A stretch of 64,000 nt of DNA from Glandiceps talaboti (lineage: Eukaryota > Hemichordata > Enteropneusta > Spengelidae). The notes beneath the pieces were generated by a model, which did no database searches, was not told the DNA's origin, and worked only from the letters and a program-made list of their open reading frames with translations. A program made the translations under genes and the position numbers. This document shows, piece by piece, positions 37,486-47,644 of the stretch; the first letter of the stretch is position 1, and each line of letters begins with the position of its first letter. The stretch lies in contig NC_135550.1 in assembly GCF_964340395.1 (NCBI RefSeq), positions 1,426,001-1,490,000 of the forward strand, in the 5' to 3' direction.

Positions 37486-37895
37486 AGTCTATACCCTGTC
37501 ATATAGATGTCTAATGCTGTTACATAATTAACATTCTTCTCAAACACTAATGACTTATTAAATACAGAAAGAACATCTGATGCATTTTCTTCAAGTATTT
37601 TACTCCTTTTGTAAGTCAATATTATTGTTTGTAATTTTTGTGTTGTACTTTAAGAAGTTTTTACTTATCAGTCAGTTTTTAATTTGAATTTATTATACTC
37701 AATATCACGGCACAGCAGATATAAAAAACAGGTATAGCTGGACATTTTCTAAGAATACTGTTCAGTTAAATCAAAGGTTATTGATATAGCTTTATTCAGT
37801 CCACCAAGCAATTTGTATGATCTTCTATGAGCTGAACATATACATTCTAAATAGTTAATTAATGTTTCGATGCTTTGTATTTTTTCACTGATCAT
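37486..37895 (-). pseudogene. Old Polinton remnant: homologue of the 41033-41578 protein
   Basis: Starting at ATG 37895, the minus strand reads a diverged version of the N-terminus of the membrane protein at 41033: INYLECICSAHRRSYKLLGG versus the YL-x-x-V/I-CSAYR-x-SYKLLSR pattern there. Near 37560-37486 it reads VFNKSLVFEKNVNYV and IYMTGYRLNG, matching VFIKSLEMQKAADY and YLKYYKLNG. The hydrophobic middle is largely lost or shifted, with several stops. It lies immediately downstream of the next remnant, an order different from that of the main Polinton. Confidence 0.65.
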
Positions 37896-37914
37896 TTATT
37901 AAATATGCGTGTTT

Positions 37915-38491
37915 CAGTCAATAATTTTATCAATATATTTAAAATCAATTAATATTATTCCTTTCAGTGTAACTTTTAATATATCAAATAGAAGATTGGT
38001 TGTTACATTTGAATCTAAATTTCAACCTTGATATAGAATTTCAACTGATTTATCTATCTTGATGCTTATTTTGACTCATGTATGAGATGAACTTTTTACT
38101 GTTATGCTATTAAGTAGTAAATTATATTCACCCTCCGTATTCAGTCTGATACAGTCTATGATTAATGTACCTTTCGTTATTATTTCATTATCATCTGTCA
38201 TTTGGACGGATGCCATATGCATTGATAATTTTGTTTGATTCACTTTCTATATTTGACTGAGGGTTGTAATCATAACTGCAGTGCACTATTAATGTTATTA
38301 TATTTCACTATTTCTTTTTCTGGTGTAATTTGAAGATGTATATTTAAGTCTATGTAATCAATTATATCTAATCTAGCATCTGGTGCAGATAAATAGTGTC
38401 TAATATCAGAAACTATATTTATTTAATACAACATTCCGTGAAAACACAAATGGTATATTGGGTGTAATTCTATTATTGTTTCATCTATGTC
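37915..38491 (-). pseudogene. Old Polinton remnant: homologue of the 53779-54782 protein
   Basis: The minus strand carries DIDETIIEL at its start, SDIRHYLSAPDARLDIIDY, then MTDDNEIITKGTLIIDCIRL with NTEGEYNLLLNSI. Each matches in order the main Polinton's DIDETIEEY, TDIRYYLPEAGPRLDLL, MTDDIKKVTSG and INCIKLNTESEYDILLNGF. There are stops and frame changes throughout. This shows a second, older Polinton of a related lineage lying just outside the complete one and in the opposite orientation. I could not find its TIRs. Confidence 0.75.
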
Positions 38492-38744
38492 ATTCAAATT
38501 CAAATGCAACTACTTAACACCTCATTCTGTTGTGGATTTCCCAGTCCAGTGTGGAATAGCATCCAATAATTGAAGCTTAAAGGAAAATCTGCCACACATA
38601 CAGGCAAGAGAGCTGGGATACTGAAACAAAGGAATATTAGATTAGTCTCGCCAAGCCTCAGATCAAGATGTACTACACATTCAAAACTCAATGGGTTAAA
38701 CTTCTAAAACCTTATCCAGATTAAATTATCACCAGTAAGCGACC
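38492..38744. other. No gene seen
   Basis: Boundary between the old Polinton remnant and the interrupted LINE; may include the LINE 5' region. Confidence 0.4.
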
Positions 38745-39006
38745 ACAGTTCCTCTGTCATTCATAAGCAAAGCCAGCTCTTAATCTTACTTACAACTTGG
38801 AACGTCCGTTCTGTCCGTGAAATGGCAGCTGAGATCGATGATTACATAAATGAAAAAGATATTGACATTCCCACATTAACAGAAACGTGGCTGAAGGAGG
38901 CAGGTGATGAGCACATACTTGCTGAATGTACCCCATCTGGCCATGTTACAAACATCTACCTTGAGTGGAAACAACTGGTGGCTGATTAGCCATTATACAC
39001 CAAGGC
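38745..39006 (+). pseudogene. LINE endonuclease domain, 5' half (split by Polinton)
   Basis: Encodes the start of an AP-type endonuclease as in non-LTR retrotransposons: TTWNVRSVREMAAEIDDY with the catalytic-side Asn of TWNVRS, then DIDIPTLTETWLKE with the ETWL motif. A frameshift precedes the end. The domain is cut at 39006 by the Polinton and resumes at 57033. CAAGGC (39001-39006) is the left copy of the target duplication. Confidence 0.8.
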
Positions 39007-39195
39007 AGTAGTATAAAATATGAGGTTACGAGATCACCCAAACGACAACCCCCCCTATTTCACCATTTTTACTTTAAATAAAGTATTAAAATTTGAGTAA
39101 ACAAATAAAAAGTGGAAATTTTTGGAATATTAAAACGACAACCCACCTTTTTCACCCATTTAACTTTAAATGATTGGTTTAATCAGTATTGTAAA
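39007..39195 (+). repeat. Polinton left TIR
   Basis: Pairs with 57032-56864 and, across a nested insertion, with 55895-55881. The TIR itself contains a diverged direct repeat: AACGACAACCC followed by a TTTCACC and ACTTTAAAT segment occurs at about 39039 and again at about 39133. Confidence 0.93.
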
Positions 39196-40435
39196 AAAAA
39201 AAATCACTGCTGTCATATGGATCCTTCCTTTTCTTTCAACTCCTGTCTCAGCCTTGCCTTGTCCCATTTGCTTTGAGACTGGCTTTGTAACCTTTGCATT
39301 TAGGTTACTTGTATTGTGTCTCTTATTGACGTGAGATACTTGTCTGTGTAACCTTTTTGGCGAGGTTACTTGTATTGTCCCTTTTGCTAGGGACTCATTT
39401 GTGCTTAGACATTATCCATACGACAGGGGCCCCCAGTGATTTGCAAGCAAAGCTGACCAGCCATTGCATAGCAGCGCGATTAACATAAGGACATTTACTC
39501 ACTTATTAATAGATCATTGTAATATCAAAACTTATGTACGGTTTATACTCTAATTAGTCTAAAAGTATTTTAATAATAAATAATATTAATGTACAATGTA
39601 CAAACATAGTTATCTTTAAAAATAATAGCAACATAATTAAAAGGCTGTAAAAATTTCACTAATTTTTTTGTTATTCTCAATAAAACAATTTCTTACCACA
39701 TAATTAACCGAACAGCATGTTGGTTCTATTGTTATGTAAAAGTTGGTCTCAATAACTCAAACCAGACAGTTTGAACTGCGACAATAGGCTCTATTCAAAT
39801 ACACACCTTAATTCAAACAAATAGGCAAACAAAACATGTCTGAGTTTAACAAAGGCGAACCTACATTCAATGGCTCTATTCAAACACACAGTTCAAACAA
39901 ATTTATACATGTCTGAATTTAACAAAGGCGAACCTACATTCAAAATTGCAATCGTCTGGTAAATCTTTACAAAAATCGTACGTACACTAGGTAAAACAGA
40001 CTGTTTAACATGATAAATCTTTACAAAGAATTTCTAATATATCAAAAATACTTAAAGGTATTATAAAACAGACAGATAATGTTTCCAGATATGATTGGTA
40101 TACTAACCGGACATTTCTAACAAGTCCTACATAGTGTATAAAATTCTTACTGTAGCCACTAATCTTAAATACCTACTTGCAGTCTAACACGCGATATTCT
40201 ATAGTAACCTAGCACTAATACGACATCATAATTTACCATGGCTGTATGTCTACGTGTTGGAATACAATAGAGGTCATGAGATCAAGGAAAAAATAGTAAT
40301 GACTCATCCATGACATGTTTTTGGTCCTATTTCAACCACCGACTTGTAACGAGCGCCCTCAACCTCAACTTTTTTTTTACAACTATTGCTTTTTTACTGT
40401 TTTAAAAACTTAAATATTTAGTATTAATATACACA
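39196..40435. other. Polinton left non-coding region
   Basis: 1.2 kb without a gene. 39790-39955 holds a ~80-base tandem duplication (AACAAAGGCGAACCTACATT at the end of each copy). A long T run (40371) and AT-rich leader precede the first gene. Confidence 0.6.
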
Positions 40436-41017
40436 ATGAATAAATCGTTAAGTTTATCTCTTAATGATCTTAGGAACTTTAAATCTATGAAACCAACCAC
40501 AGGTGTTAAATATCACTTAGAATATGAAAATAATATGTTTAAACTAAAACCTTTACTGCCTCCAAAACCTATAATAATGGAAGAAATTGCGATAATTGAA
40601 TTAGATCATAAAAAAATTGTTAGGCTATTGGTAAATGAATTTTCTCATATAATAAACACAGATAAAGTAATATTTGATAGTGACAGAAATGATTACTTCT
40701 TTCAACCAGGAACTTACCATATTCAACATTTTATAGACTCCGGTAGTATTCCGAAGGATATTAACGAGAGATCAATAATTAATTTTAATATAAAATTCGA
40801 TGATAAAATTAAAATATCTGATTCAACATATGTTATAAACAAACAAATTATACCAGCATCTGTGTCTCGGTTATTTCATACTGAAAAAGGGGTAAAAGTC
40901 ACTATTAGTTTTAAGGTCTTCGATCGTCATTATACAAGAATAACTTTTCGTTCAACTTTGATTATTAAACCTTTTAAAAAAATATATTCTACATATATAA
41001 GTGATACGATTTTATAA
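40436..41017 (+). CDS. Polinton hypothetical protein, 193 aa
   Basis: An uninterrupted frame with ATG at 40436, preceded by the AT-rich, short TATA-like leader seen before other genes of the element. The protein is Lys/Ile-rich without signal peptide, membrane segment or recognised motif. It has a Pro-rich KPLLPPKPIIMEE near residue 38 and a C-terminal beta-rich half. I do not recognise the family. It stands first in the left-to-right gene series, 15 bases upstream of the membrane-protein gene, suggesting co-expression. Confidence 0.65.
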   Translation: MNKSLSLSLNDLRNFKSMKPTTGVKYHLEYENNMFKLKPLLPPKPIIMEEIAIIELDHKKIVRLLVNEFSHIINTDKVIFDSDRNDYFFQPGTYHIQHFIDSGSIPKDINERSIINFNIKFDDKIKISDSTYVINKQIIPASVSRLFHTEKGVKVTISFKVFDRHYTRITFRSTLIIKPFKKIYSTYISDTIL

Positions 41018-41032
41018 AACCTGAAAAATAAA

Positions 41033-41578
41033 ATGATTGACCAAAATATTAAAATAATACAAGATTTGATCGATTATCTCACATGAGTATGTAGTGCGTA
41101 TAGATGCTCTTACAAATTATTAAGTCGTGTTAATAAAGCAATACTCATTACTAGTGGGATTGTTTCAGGAGCTGGTGCATTAGCTGCAGTTCCCGCAATA
41201 CCAGTTTTTGTCAGTATATTAGCTGCAGTTCCAATAATTATTACAGTTCTCAATCAAAACTTAAAGCTAACAGATAAAGTATCACATTTGAAATTACAAT
41301 ATCAACATTTTAAGGAATTATTAATATACACGCAAGCAAATATTTACTCTGAAACACCACAAGAATTTATTCAAGAAGTATTCATAAAGTCTCTTGAAAT
41401 GCAGAAAGCTGCCGATTACACTCCCCCTTTGGAGCGTTACTTGAAGTATTACAAACTGAATGGTTATTCAGAGATGGAATCAGAGACGAAATCAGTGAAA
41501 CCAGAGATAGAATCAATGAAATCAGAGGTGAAATCAGCGATGAAATCAGCAATGGTTAAATCAGAAATTGAAATATAA
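41033..41578 (+). pseudogene. Polinton membrane protein with in-frame TGA
   Basis: One frame of 182 codons from ATG 41033, interrupted only by TGA at 41084-41086 (codon 18). A hydrophobic Gly/Ala/Pro segment (about residues 38-70; SGIVSGAGALAAVP, VSILAAVPIIITVL) should span a membrane. The C-terminus is a charged tail of Glu-Ser-Lys repeats (ETKSVKPEIESMKSEVKS). In the older remnant at 37486-37895 the TGA position aligns with a Cys codon, so TGA looks like a point mutation. Function unknown; a structural membrane protein of the virus-like particle is possible. Confidence 0.7.
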
Positions 41579-41595
41579 TATTTTACTTTATATAA

Positions 41596-42625
41596 TTTAC
41601 TAATATAGAACAGTATCTGAGAGACTTGTATTACAATTCTGATTTAGCATACAGCAGCATCACAAAATTGTGGCGTAAAATCAAAGAAGACAAGATTCAA
41701 AAAATAAAATATAAGGAATTGAAACAATGGCTGGAAGAACAAGAAGTGTGCACTATGCACAAACCAGCAATTAAGAAGTTTCCTTACCGCAAAGTAATTG
41801 TTTATGGAATTGATGATCAGTGGCAAGCTGACATTGTAGAGATGAATAATGACCGGGGGAACCAGCGGTATCATTACATCCTGACTGTTATCGATGTGCT
41901 ATCGAAGTATGCCTGGGCGATACCACTCAAATCAAAATGTGGTATTGAAATGGACGACTCCTTTGAGTTAATTTTCAAAAACCGTGAACCGAATAAAATT
42001 ATGTTAAAGATCTATTTGAAAATCATGAAATCGAATGGTTTAGTACACGATCCGATAAAAAAGCTTCAGTTGTTGAGCGTTTTAACAGGACACTTAAATC
42101 ACGTATGTATAAATATTTTACTGATAAACAGACTAGAAAATGGGTTGACATACTAAATCGATTAGTGGATGGTTATAATAATACTTATCATAATTCAATC
42201 CACATGACTCCAAAGGACGCATCATTACTAAAGAATGAAAATATTGTTTGGTATAATTTGTATGATGCTTATCTCACAGTTGAATATGGAACTCCGAAGT
42301 TTAATATCAGTGATACTGTGAGAATTTTCAAATACAAGAACGTGTTTTCCAAAGGATATTTACCAAACTACACATGTGAACTTTTCAATATCAAACAAAT
42401 TATCTTTGGTCCCGTTGTTGTTTACACTCTGGAGGACTTATCAGGTGAAGATATTGAAGGCACGTTTTATGAGCAAGAATTATCGACTGATATGACTAAA
42501 GAATATAAGGTTGAAAAAATATTACGTAAGAAAAAATCAAAGGTCATGAATACGCATTGGTAAAATGGTTAGGATATGACAATAAATCCAATTCTTGGGA
42601 ACCGATTGAAAATATTAAAAAATAA
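41596..42625 (+). pseudogene. Polinton retroviral-type integrase with chromodomain, frameshifted
   Basis: Integrases of this family insert the element with a 6-bp duplication. Seen in order: an N-terminal DLYYNSDLAYSSITKLW; KKFPYRKVIVYGIDDQWQAD with the first catalytic Asp; YILTVIDVLSKYAWAIPLK; then, after a frameshift near 42005, SVVERFNRTLKSRMYKYF with the catalytic Glu; DGYNNTYHNSIHMTP; GTFYEQEL. After a third frame change near 42535 comes a chromodomain tail (VKWLGYDNKSNSWEP). The block that should carry the second catalytic Asp (usually TDxGxEF, about 35 residues before the Glu) is missing; NREPNKI is followed at once by the downstream part. So the enzyme is dead by deletion as well as by frameshift. 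No ATG is visible at the start of the frame (stop at 41593). Confidence 0.9.
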
Positions 42626-42644
42626 ATAATTGATATAAGATAAC

Positions 42645-43002
42645 ATGTTTGGAGAACATAATATAACCAAATTTTTAAATAAGTACAAAGACGTCCTTGG
42701 TTTTAATGTAGAATTGGAATGGGACAGCTTCAGAAGAAAAAAATATGCACATATTAATTGTAAATCCAGGGGGAAAATTGAAAGATACATCCCTTTATCA
42801 AATCATTTTATCCTTTTGTAAAGAAGTTGAAAAAAAGAATTTTTCTAAACGTATTGTATTCATAGGTTTATTTCCAGACTCAGAGGACAGCCAAGAGGCT
42901 AGATTTTTGAATGAATACTGGGTTCTTAAATTAATACAAGATACTAGGAACAGACGTATATTTCAAGATAGATATGGAAATTTAGTAGTATGTTTTATAT
43001 AA
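42645..43002 (+). pseudogene. Polinton hypothetical protein, two overlapping frames
   Basis: ATG 42645 opens a 58-codon frame (MFGEHNITKFLNKYKDVL) ending at 42821. A second frame, 42745-43002, overlaps it and runs NPGGKLKDTSLYQIIL, RIVFIGLFPDSEDSQEA and ends VVCFI. Their overlap suggests one gene broken by a frameshift, though two genes cannot be excluded. I do not recognise the product. It lies 20 bases after the integrase. Confidence 0.45.
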
Positions 43003-43027
43003 ACCCTTTAATATAAAACCTGAAAAA

Positions 43028-43405
43028 ATGTGGAGATTAGGATTACCAGAGACAATGAAGACGAAGACAAAGTCAAAGAAACAGTTTTCGACACCTTCGG
43101 AACCTTTGACTCTTTCAGCTGTGCCTCAGCAGCCTCATTTTCCAAAACCATATACATTAGCAAAGCAAAATGCTAACTATGCAATACATCAACCATTTAA
43201 TAAACAGTTATCCATGGATTTACGAGACATATTAGTCAACATGGATGTTTATGTAAACGACAGTGATCGATTCAATATAAAGCTGAGGGATATATTCAAA
43301 AACTATATATTAATTCATAAAAATGCAGGCAGTGCCAATAAATGGTTGAAAGGTCCAAATATGCATTACTGGGATCAACAGTTAAATTTTGCTGTTTGGT
43401 TTTAA
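43028..43405 (+). CDS. Polinton hypothetical protein, likely truncated
   Basis: 125 codons from ATG 43028. Basic, Pro/Ser-rich N-terminus (KTKTKSKKQFSTPSEP), then FNKQLSMDLRDILVNMDVYV and KGPNMHYWDQQLNFAVW before a stop. The last phrase resembles, from memory, a conserved segment of a longer uncharacterised protein of Polinton-like loci, which would mean the C-terminus is lost here. That link is inference. Confidence 0.5.
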   Translation: MWRLGLPETMKTKTKSKKQFSTPSEPLTLSAVPQQPHFPKPYTLAKQNANYAIHQPFNKQLSMDLRDILVNMDVYVNDSDRFNIKLRDIFKNYILIHKNAGSANKWLKGPNMHYWDQQLNFAVWF

Positions 43406-43561
43406 CAGCAAATTAGTGTTTCGATTAAGACGGCCTTATAGTATAGATCTGGTATAATGTTAATCAATGATATTTTATGGTTATTTATTACATTAGTTAT
43501 CATCTACTATTTGTATAAAATAAAATATAAAATAAAATGTATTTTTATATTATATAACAAT

Positions 43562-44013
43562 ATGGAACAGACATTGACAGATATTTTACAGCCAGTTGAA
43601 TCAGTAGCACCTGTAACAGAACAGGCGACAGAAGTGTCTCTAATAGCTAAATACAGAGAAAGATTACTATGTATCATTGCTGCTGGACAATCAAAAGCTT
43701 TCTTGGGAAAAAATTTCACTCTCGAATATATTGAAAACGCGAACAATAAAGAAATTGAAAAGTATTATAACATATTTGAAAGCACTTACAGTTCTCTCGT
43801 AAGTGACAATATTGTAAATGGAGTTTTATTTGGGATTAGTAAATTAGTAGGACTTGTGCTTCCAGTGCATAATGTGAATAAATTAAGTGATGACTTGAAG
43901 AACAATTTTCTTGTTACGAATCAATTCAAACAACTTACTGGAAAGTTAGCATACAGTTATGGTCCTCTTTTAGCATTGACAATTGGGGGTCTCACTATTT
44001 TAAATAACATTAA
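43562..44013 (+). pseudogene. Polinton membrane protein, 5' part (split by TTAA element)
   Basis: ATG 43562 opens MEQTLTDILQPVESVAPV; an upstream in-frame hydrophobic stretch from about 43457 could be an alternative start. The product has an amphipathic middle and two hydrophobic segments (VNGVLFGISKLVGLVLP; YGPLLALTIGGLTI). The frame is interrupted after codon NNI by the element at 44014-46606. Beyond the right TTAA copy the same frame continues to a stop at 46806. Unrecognised family; possibly a membrane-active virion component. Confidence 0.7.
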
Positions 44014-46606
44014 AGGTGATTCAAAATGCTCAGATTCACTATCGCTAATTTGCTAGACGACATGTTTGTGAAATGCATTCTGGTTTTAAAACTTTTCAAA
44101 AGCGTCTGCAAACACCTTAAAATGACCTTTTTTCAGTCACTTCCCTTCGGATTTACTTCGAGAGTTTTCGGGTATTTCCGGTCCTTCCTAGACCACGGGA
44201 TATTATGACGTCATAAGGGGTACACGTTAGCACGTAGCCTATGACGAGCGTAGTCACTAGGTGAACAAAACTCAACAGCATTGTGAAAAAATACATTGCT
44301 AGTGGTTGTAACAGACATCAGTAAACAAAAACTACACTCTACATGTCTTATTAACCAACATTTACCGATATTTACTCACACTTTCTGACTAATTGGCAGT
44401 GTCTGTGGGTATAAATGCTAAAATATTATCTCCCCATATTATGGCAAAATAAATCAAAACGGCTAGACTACAGTGTAGATATACATAAACACTTGTAATG
44501 TCGCTCGCGTGTTTCAATTTATTTATCTGCTTTTTTTATTATTTGCCGAGGAGAAGCATTACAATATCTTCGACAGGCATGGCGTCGACAGCATATTATA
44601 GCCCACTATACTCGACTATACTCACTGATGTCGCCTTTTGGACGGCGCATTTAGCAACAAAGTAAACATATTTATCTTGAATAAATATACTAGCTATTAG
44701 ATTGCCATATTATCAGCAATACAATTGTAAAGAATTGAGGAAATTTCGTGAGTTTAGTGTTGTCATTTACATGACTTTAGCAACTCGTCTGGAAGAAAAC
44801 TTGTATGGTTTCCCTTGTTGCCATATATCACTTAATTTAATGCAACAAGCCTATTTAATATTCATTAGAAGAATTCTGTAACGAATCATGGTATTCGAAG
44901 TATACAGTTTAGGAAACCAACAAATCAAATATCGCAATGTGTTCATGATATTAAATATGATTGGACAATATCATTGACGTCGGCAATCAAGGTCGTGACC
45001 CCAGCACATGGTTATGAAAGAAAGCCTGCAACTAGATACTTGGCTAGCCACGTCCGGTCCAGTTTCTCAGGGTTTGTTTTGAAGTTAGAGACGTTATTTC
45101 TGTACGACTTGAAGAATTTTACAATATATCTGATTGATAAATATGGATTACATTAACACGTGGATAAATTTAACCCGACACGAATCTCCCGATTCCGTAC
45201 GTACATTGTACATACACTGCTTCAGCTTTGATCGGCGGAACCACAGGCATTTGTTTCCCGAGTTATGTCTCAGAATATTTCTATCAGAATACAATAAAAT
45301 GTCGATAATATCGTTAATATTGACGTACATAACCAACTATATACGAAAGGGATAAAATTACACTTGTTTCTGTGATCGCGCAGGTTCACTCACTGCGAAA
45401 GAAGACACGTGTCGGGCGAGGGCGGAACTATCCTAGTATAAGCTTACTGCCGCGGCCGCGGTGACTGCACAAAACTTGACAACACTACCCCTCTACCTAT
45501 ATATAATAATCACCTGTATACCGTGATAAAAACAAGCAATAATTCGAGTCCCCAACAAGTCGATGAGACCTACTTCTGTTCTGTCCGATCCGAATGCGAG
45601 TTTCTTAGGTTTTATATGGGTTTCAGACTCGGACTAGAGTATTACGCCCTAGACAATAATAAATGTAAAGTTGTGTTCACAAGCCAAACATGTGACAATA
45701 CAAGACCACAACGAAAACTGTGAAAAATTTACAGGTCAGTCTCATTTTATATATGGACAACAAAATTAGGTCGGTCACAGTTCCATTTACAAGATGCAAT
45801 GACTCGGAGCGTACTTCCACATGTTCGGAGCAAATCGAATCAATTAGTGTATTATGGGACCAACAAATATATTGTGGCACATGTCCCGATACGCCTTCTT
45901 GAAGTTTCCCATTGGTATTCTAATAGCTAGTATATTTATTCGAGATGAAATATGTCTACTTGTTGTTAAATGCACTGTTCAAAAGGCGACGCGAGTACGA
46001 TTGGGCTAAAATATGCCGTCCTTGGCCCGGGGATGCCATCAAACGTCACGACGGTATCGTAATACTTCTTGTTGGCAAATAATAAAAAATCAGATAAATA
46101 AAAGTCAATGAATGTGAAACACGCGACATTACAAGTGTTTATATATATCTAGTCTAGCCGTTTTGATTTATTTTGCCATAATATGGGGAGATCATATTTT
46201 AGCATTTATACCGACAGACACTTCCAATTAGTGAGAAAGTGTGAGTAAATATCGGTAAATGTTGGTTAATAAGACATGTAGAGTGTAGTTTTTGTTTATT
46301 GATGTCTATTACAACCACCAGCAATGTATTTTTTCACAATGCTGTTGAGTTTTATTCACCTGTTGACTACGCTCGTCATAGGCTACGTGCTAACCATGTC
46401 TCCTTATGACGTCATAAAATCCCGTGGTCTAGGAAGGACCGGAAATACCCGAAAACTCTCGAAGTAAATCCGAAGGGAAGTGACTGAAAAAAGGTCATTT
46501 TAAGGTGTTTGCAGACGCTTTTGAAAAGTTTTAAAACCAGAATGCATTTCACAAACATGTCGTCTAGCAAATTAGCGATAGTGAATGTGAGCATTTTGAA
46601 TCACCT
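44014..46606. mobile_element. Nested TTAA-flanked element with ~690-bp TIRs
   Basis: TTAA at 44010-44013 and 46607-46610. The left end AGGTGATTCAAAATGCTC is matched inverted at the right end. Imperfect complementarity continues from 44014 to about 44705 and from 46606 to about 45915, including GACGTCATAA and AATAAATATACTAGCTATTAG. The ~1.2-kb centre has no transposase; 45245-45408 matches the foldback at 29484-29640. TTAA duplication is typical of piggyBac-type transposition, but long TIRs and the absent enzyme leave the source unknown. The remaining short frames inside it are not supported as genes. Confidence 0.85.
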
Positions 46607-46610
46607 TTAA

Positions 46611-46806
46611 CTTTGCAACACATACTTGTCCTACTACGCAAAATAAGCAAAGTGACTTAAATGACTTTAATAAAGTTGAAAAGAGTGACTTAATTGAAAA
46701 GAGACAACATGGTAAAGTTCTTGATCAAGAACTTATTCTAGAACTTGATCAAGAACTTGAAAACAACTTGAAACTTGACTTAGTTGAAAAGAATTTCAAA
46801 AAATAA
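46611..46806 (+). pseudogene. 3' part of the split Polinton membrane protein
   Basis: Directly after the right TTAA copy the frame of 43562-44013 is open for 65 codons to a stop at 46804-46806. It encodes a Gln/Asn/Lys-rich charged tail with a repeated ELDQELE-type segment (LDQELILELDQELENN). Removing the insertion and one TTAA restores phase exactly, so the insertion postdates a coding-competent state of this gene. Confidence 0.75.
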
Positions 46807-46846
46807 AGTAAAAATATTTTGTATTATATATATAACAGTGTAAAAA

Positions 46847-47020
46847 ATGAGTGATACAGAACAGCCTCAAGCACAGTCTCAAGCACAGCCTCAAACACAG
46901 CCTCAAACAGAAACTGTAACTATAAAAAGTAAAACTAAAAGTCCAGGTAGAGTTGCATGGGGTAAAAAATTAGCAATAATTTCAGCTGAAATAAAAAAAA
47001 GAAAAAAATTTAAGAGTTAA
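46847..47020 (+). CDS. Small basic Polinton protein, 57 aa
   Basis: ATG 46847. The N-terminus is a Gln-rich repeat (EQPQAQSQAQPQTQPQTE) and the C-terminus is strongly basic (KSPGRVAWGKKLAIIS, then IKKRKKFKS). Size and charge fit the small basic DNA-packaging or core proteins found in adenovirus-like and Polinton virions, but I recognise no specific family. Preceded by the TATATATAACA leader common to genes in this element. Intact. Confidence 0.6.
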   Translation: MSDTEQPQAQSQAQPQTQPQTETVTIKSKTKSPGRVAWGKKLAIISAEIKKRKKFKS

Positions 47021-47064
47021 AAGAACCGATAGAGTCAAGGGAGTCAAAGCAGTCGAAGGATTTA

Positions 47065-47298
47065 ATGGAACCATCTGAGTTTTCCCAACCGTCCGACAGA
47101 TCACAATTTAATAATACTATGATTTTATTAACTCGTGGTTCACTAGTAATTGGGGTAGCTGGTTTATTTTATAAAAGACAGTTTTTACAATCAAGTGGTA
47201 AAGAAACTAAACAATTAACGACACCACAACCAATTGAAAATAAACAATTAATGACACCACAATCAATTAAAAATAATGCTCTGTTTGAAATGGAATAA
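47065..47298 (+). CDS. Polinton hypothetical single-pass membrane protein, 77 aa
   Basis: ATG 47065. Ser/Pro-rich N-terminus, one hydrophobic segment (about residues 20-41, ILLTRGSLVIGVAGLFY), then a Gln/Thr/Pro-rich tail with an internal duplication (LTTPQPIENK / LMTPQSIKNN). Unrecognised. Short spacing to its neighbours suggests a cluster of small virion-membrane-type genes. Confidence 0.5.
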   Translation: MEPSEFSQPSDRSQFNNTMILLTRGSLVIGVAGLFYKRQFLQSSGKETKQLTTPQPIENKQLMTPQSIKNNALFEME

Positions 47299-47331
47299 TA
47301 ATTTTTTTTTTATATATTATATATATACACA

Positions 47332-47571
47332 ATGACGGACTATACTAAACTAATCGTGAATGGTCTTTATGATGGTGCAGTTTTATCTGCTTTAACAATA
47401 GCTAATAGTTTAATACTTGATACAACTATGAAGATGGCTCCAGACAGTCCTAAAACAAGTGTTTCATTCAAGAAGTTTGCTTCTCTTGTAATAGCTATAA
47501 GTCGGGCAGTATTAGAGAAAGATATGTTAGAACAAAGAAATATGTTACCAGTTGATCCTTACAAAGGATAA
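47332..47571 (+). CDS. Polinton hypothetical protein, 79 aa
   Basis: ATG 47332 after a TATATATACACA leader. A moderately hydrophobic N-terminal half (LYDGAVLSALTIANSLIL) is followed by a Lys-containing amphipathic helix (FKKFASLVIAISRAVLEK). Intact, unrecognised. Confidence 0.5.
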   Translation: MTDYTKLIVNGLYDGAVLSALTIANSLILDTTMKMAPDSPKTSVSFKKFASLVIAISRAVLEKDMLEQRNMLPVDPYKG

Positions 47572-47644
47572 ATATAAAGGATAAATATACAGGATAAATA
47601 TCAAAAGAATAATTTATATATTTATATATCTAAATATATACATA

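Noticed and set aside
44026-46594. Identical 60-codon frames at 44026-44208 (+) and 46412-46594 (-)
   Set aside because: They are the long TIR read inward from each end; no protein family recognised.
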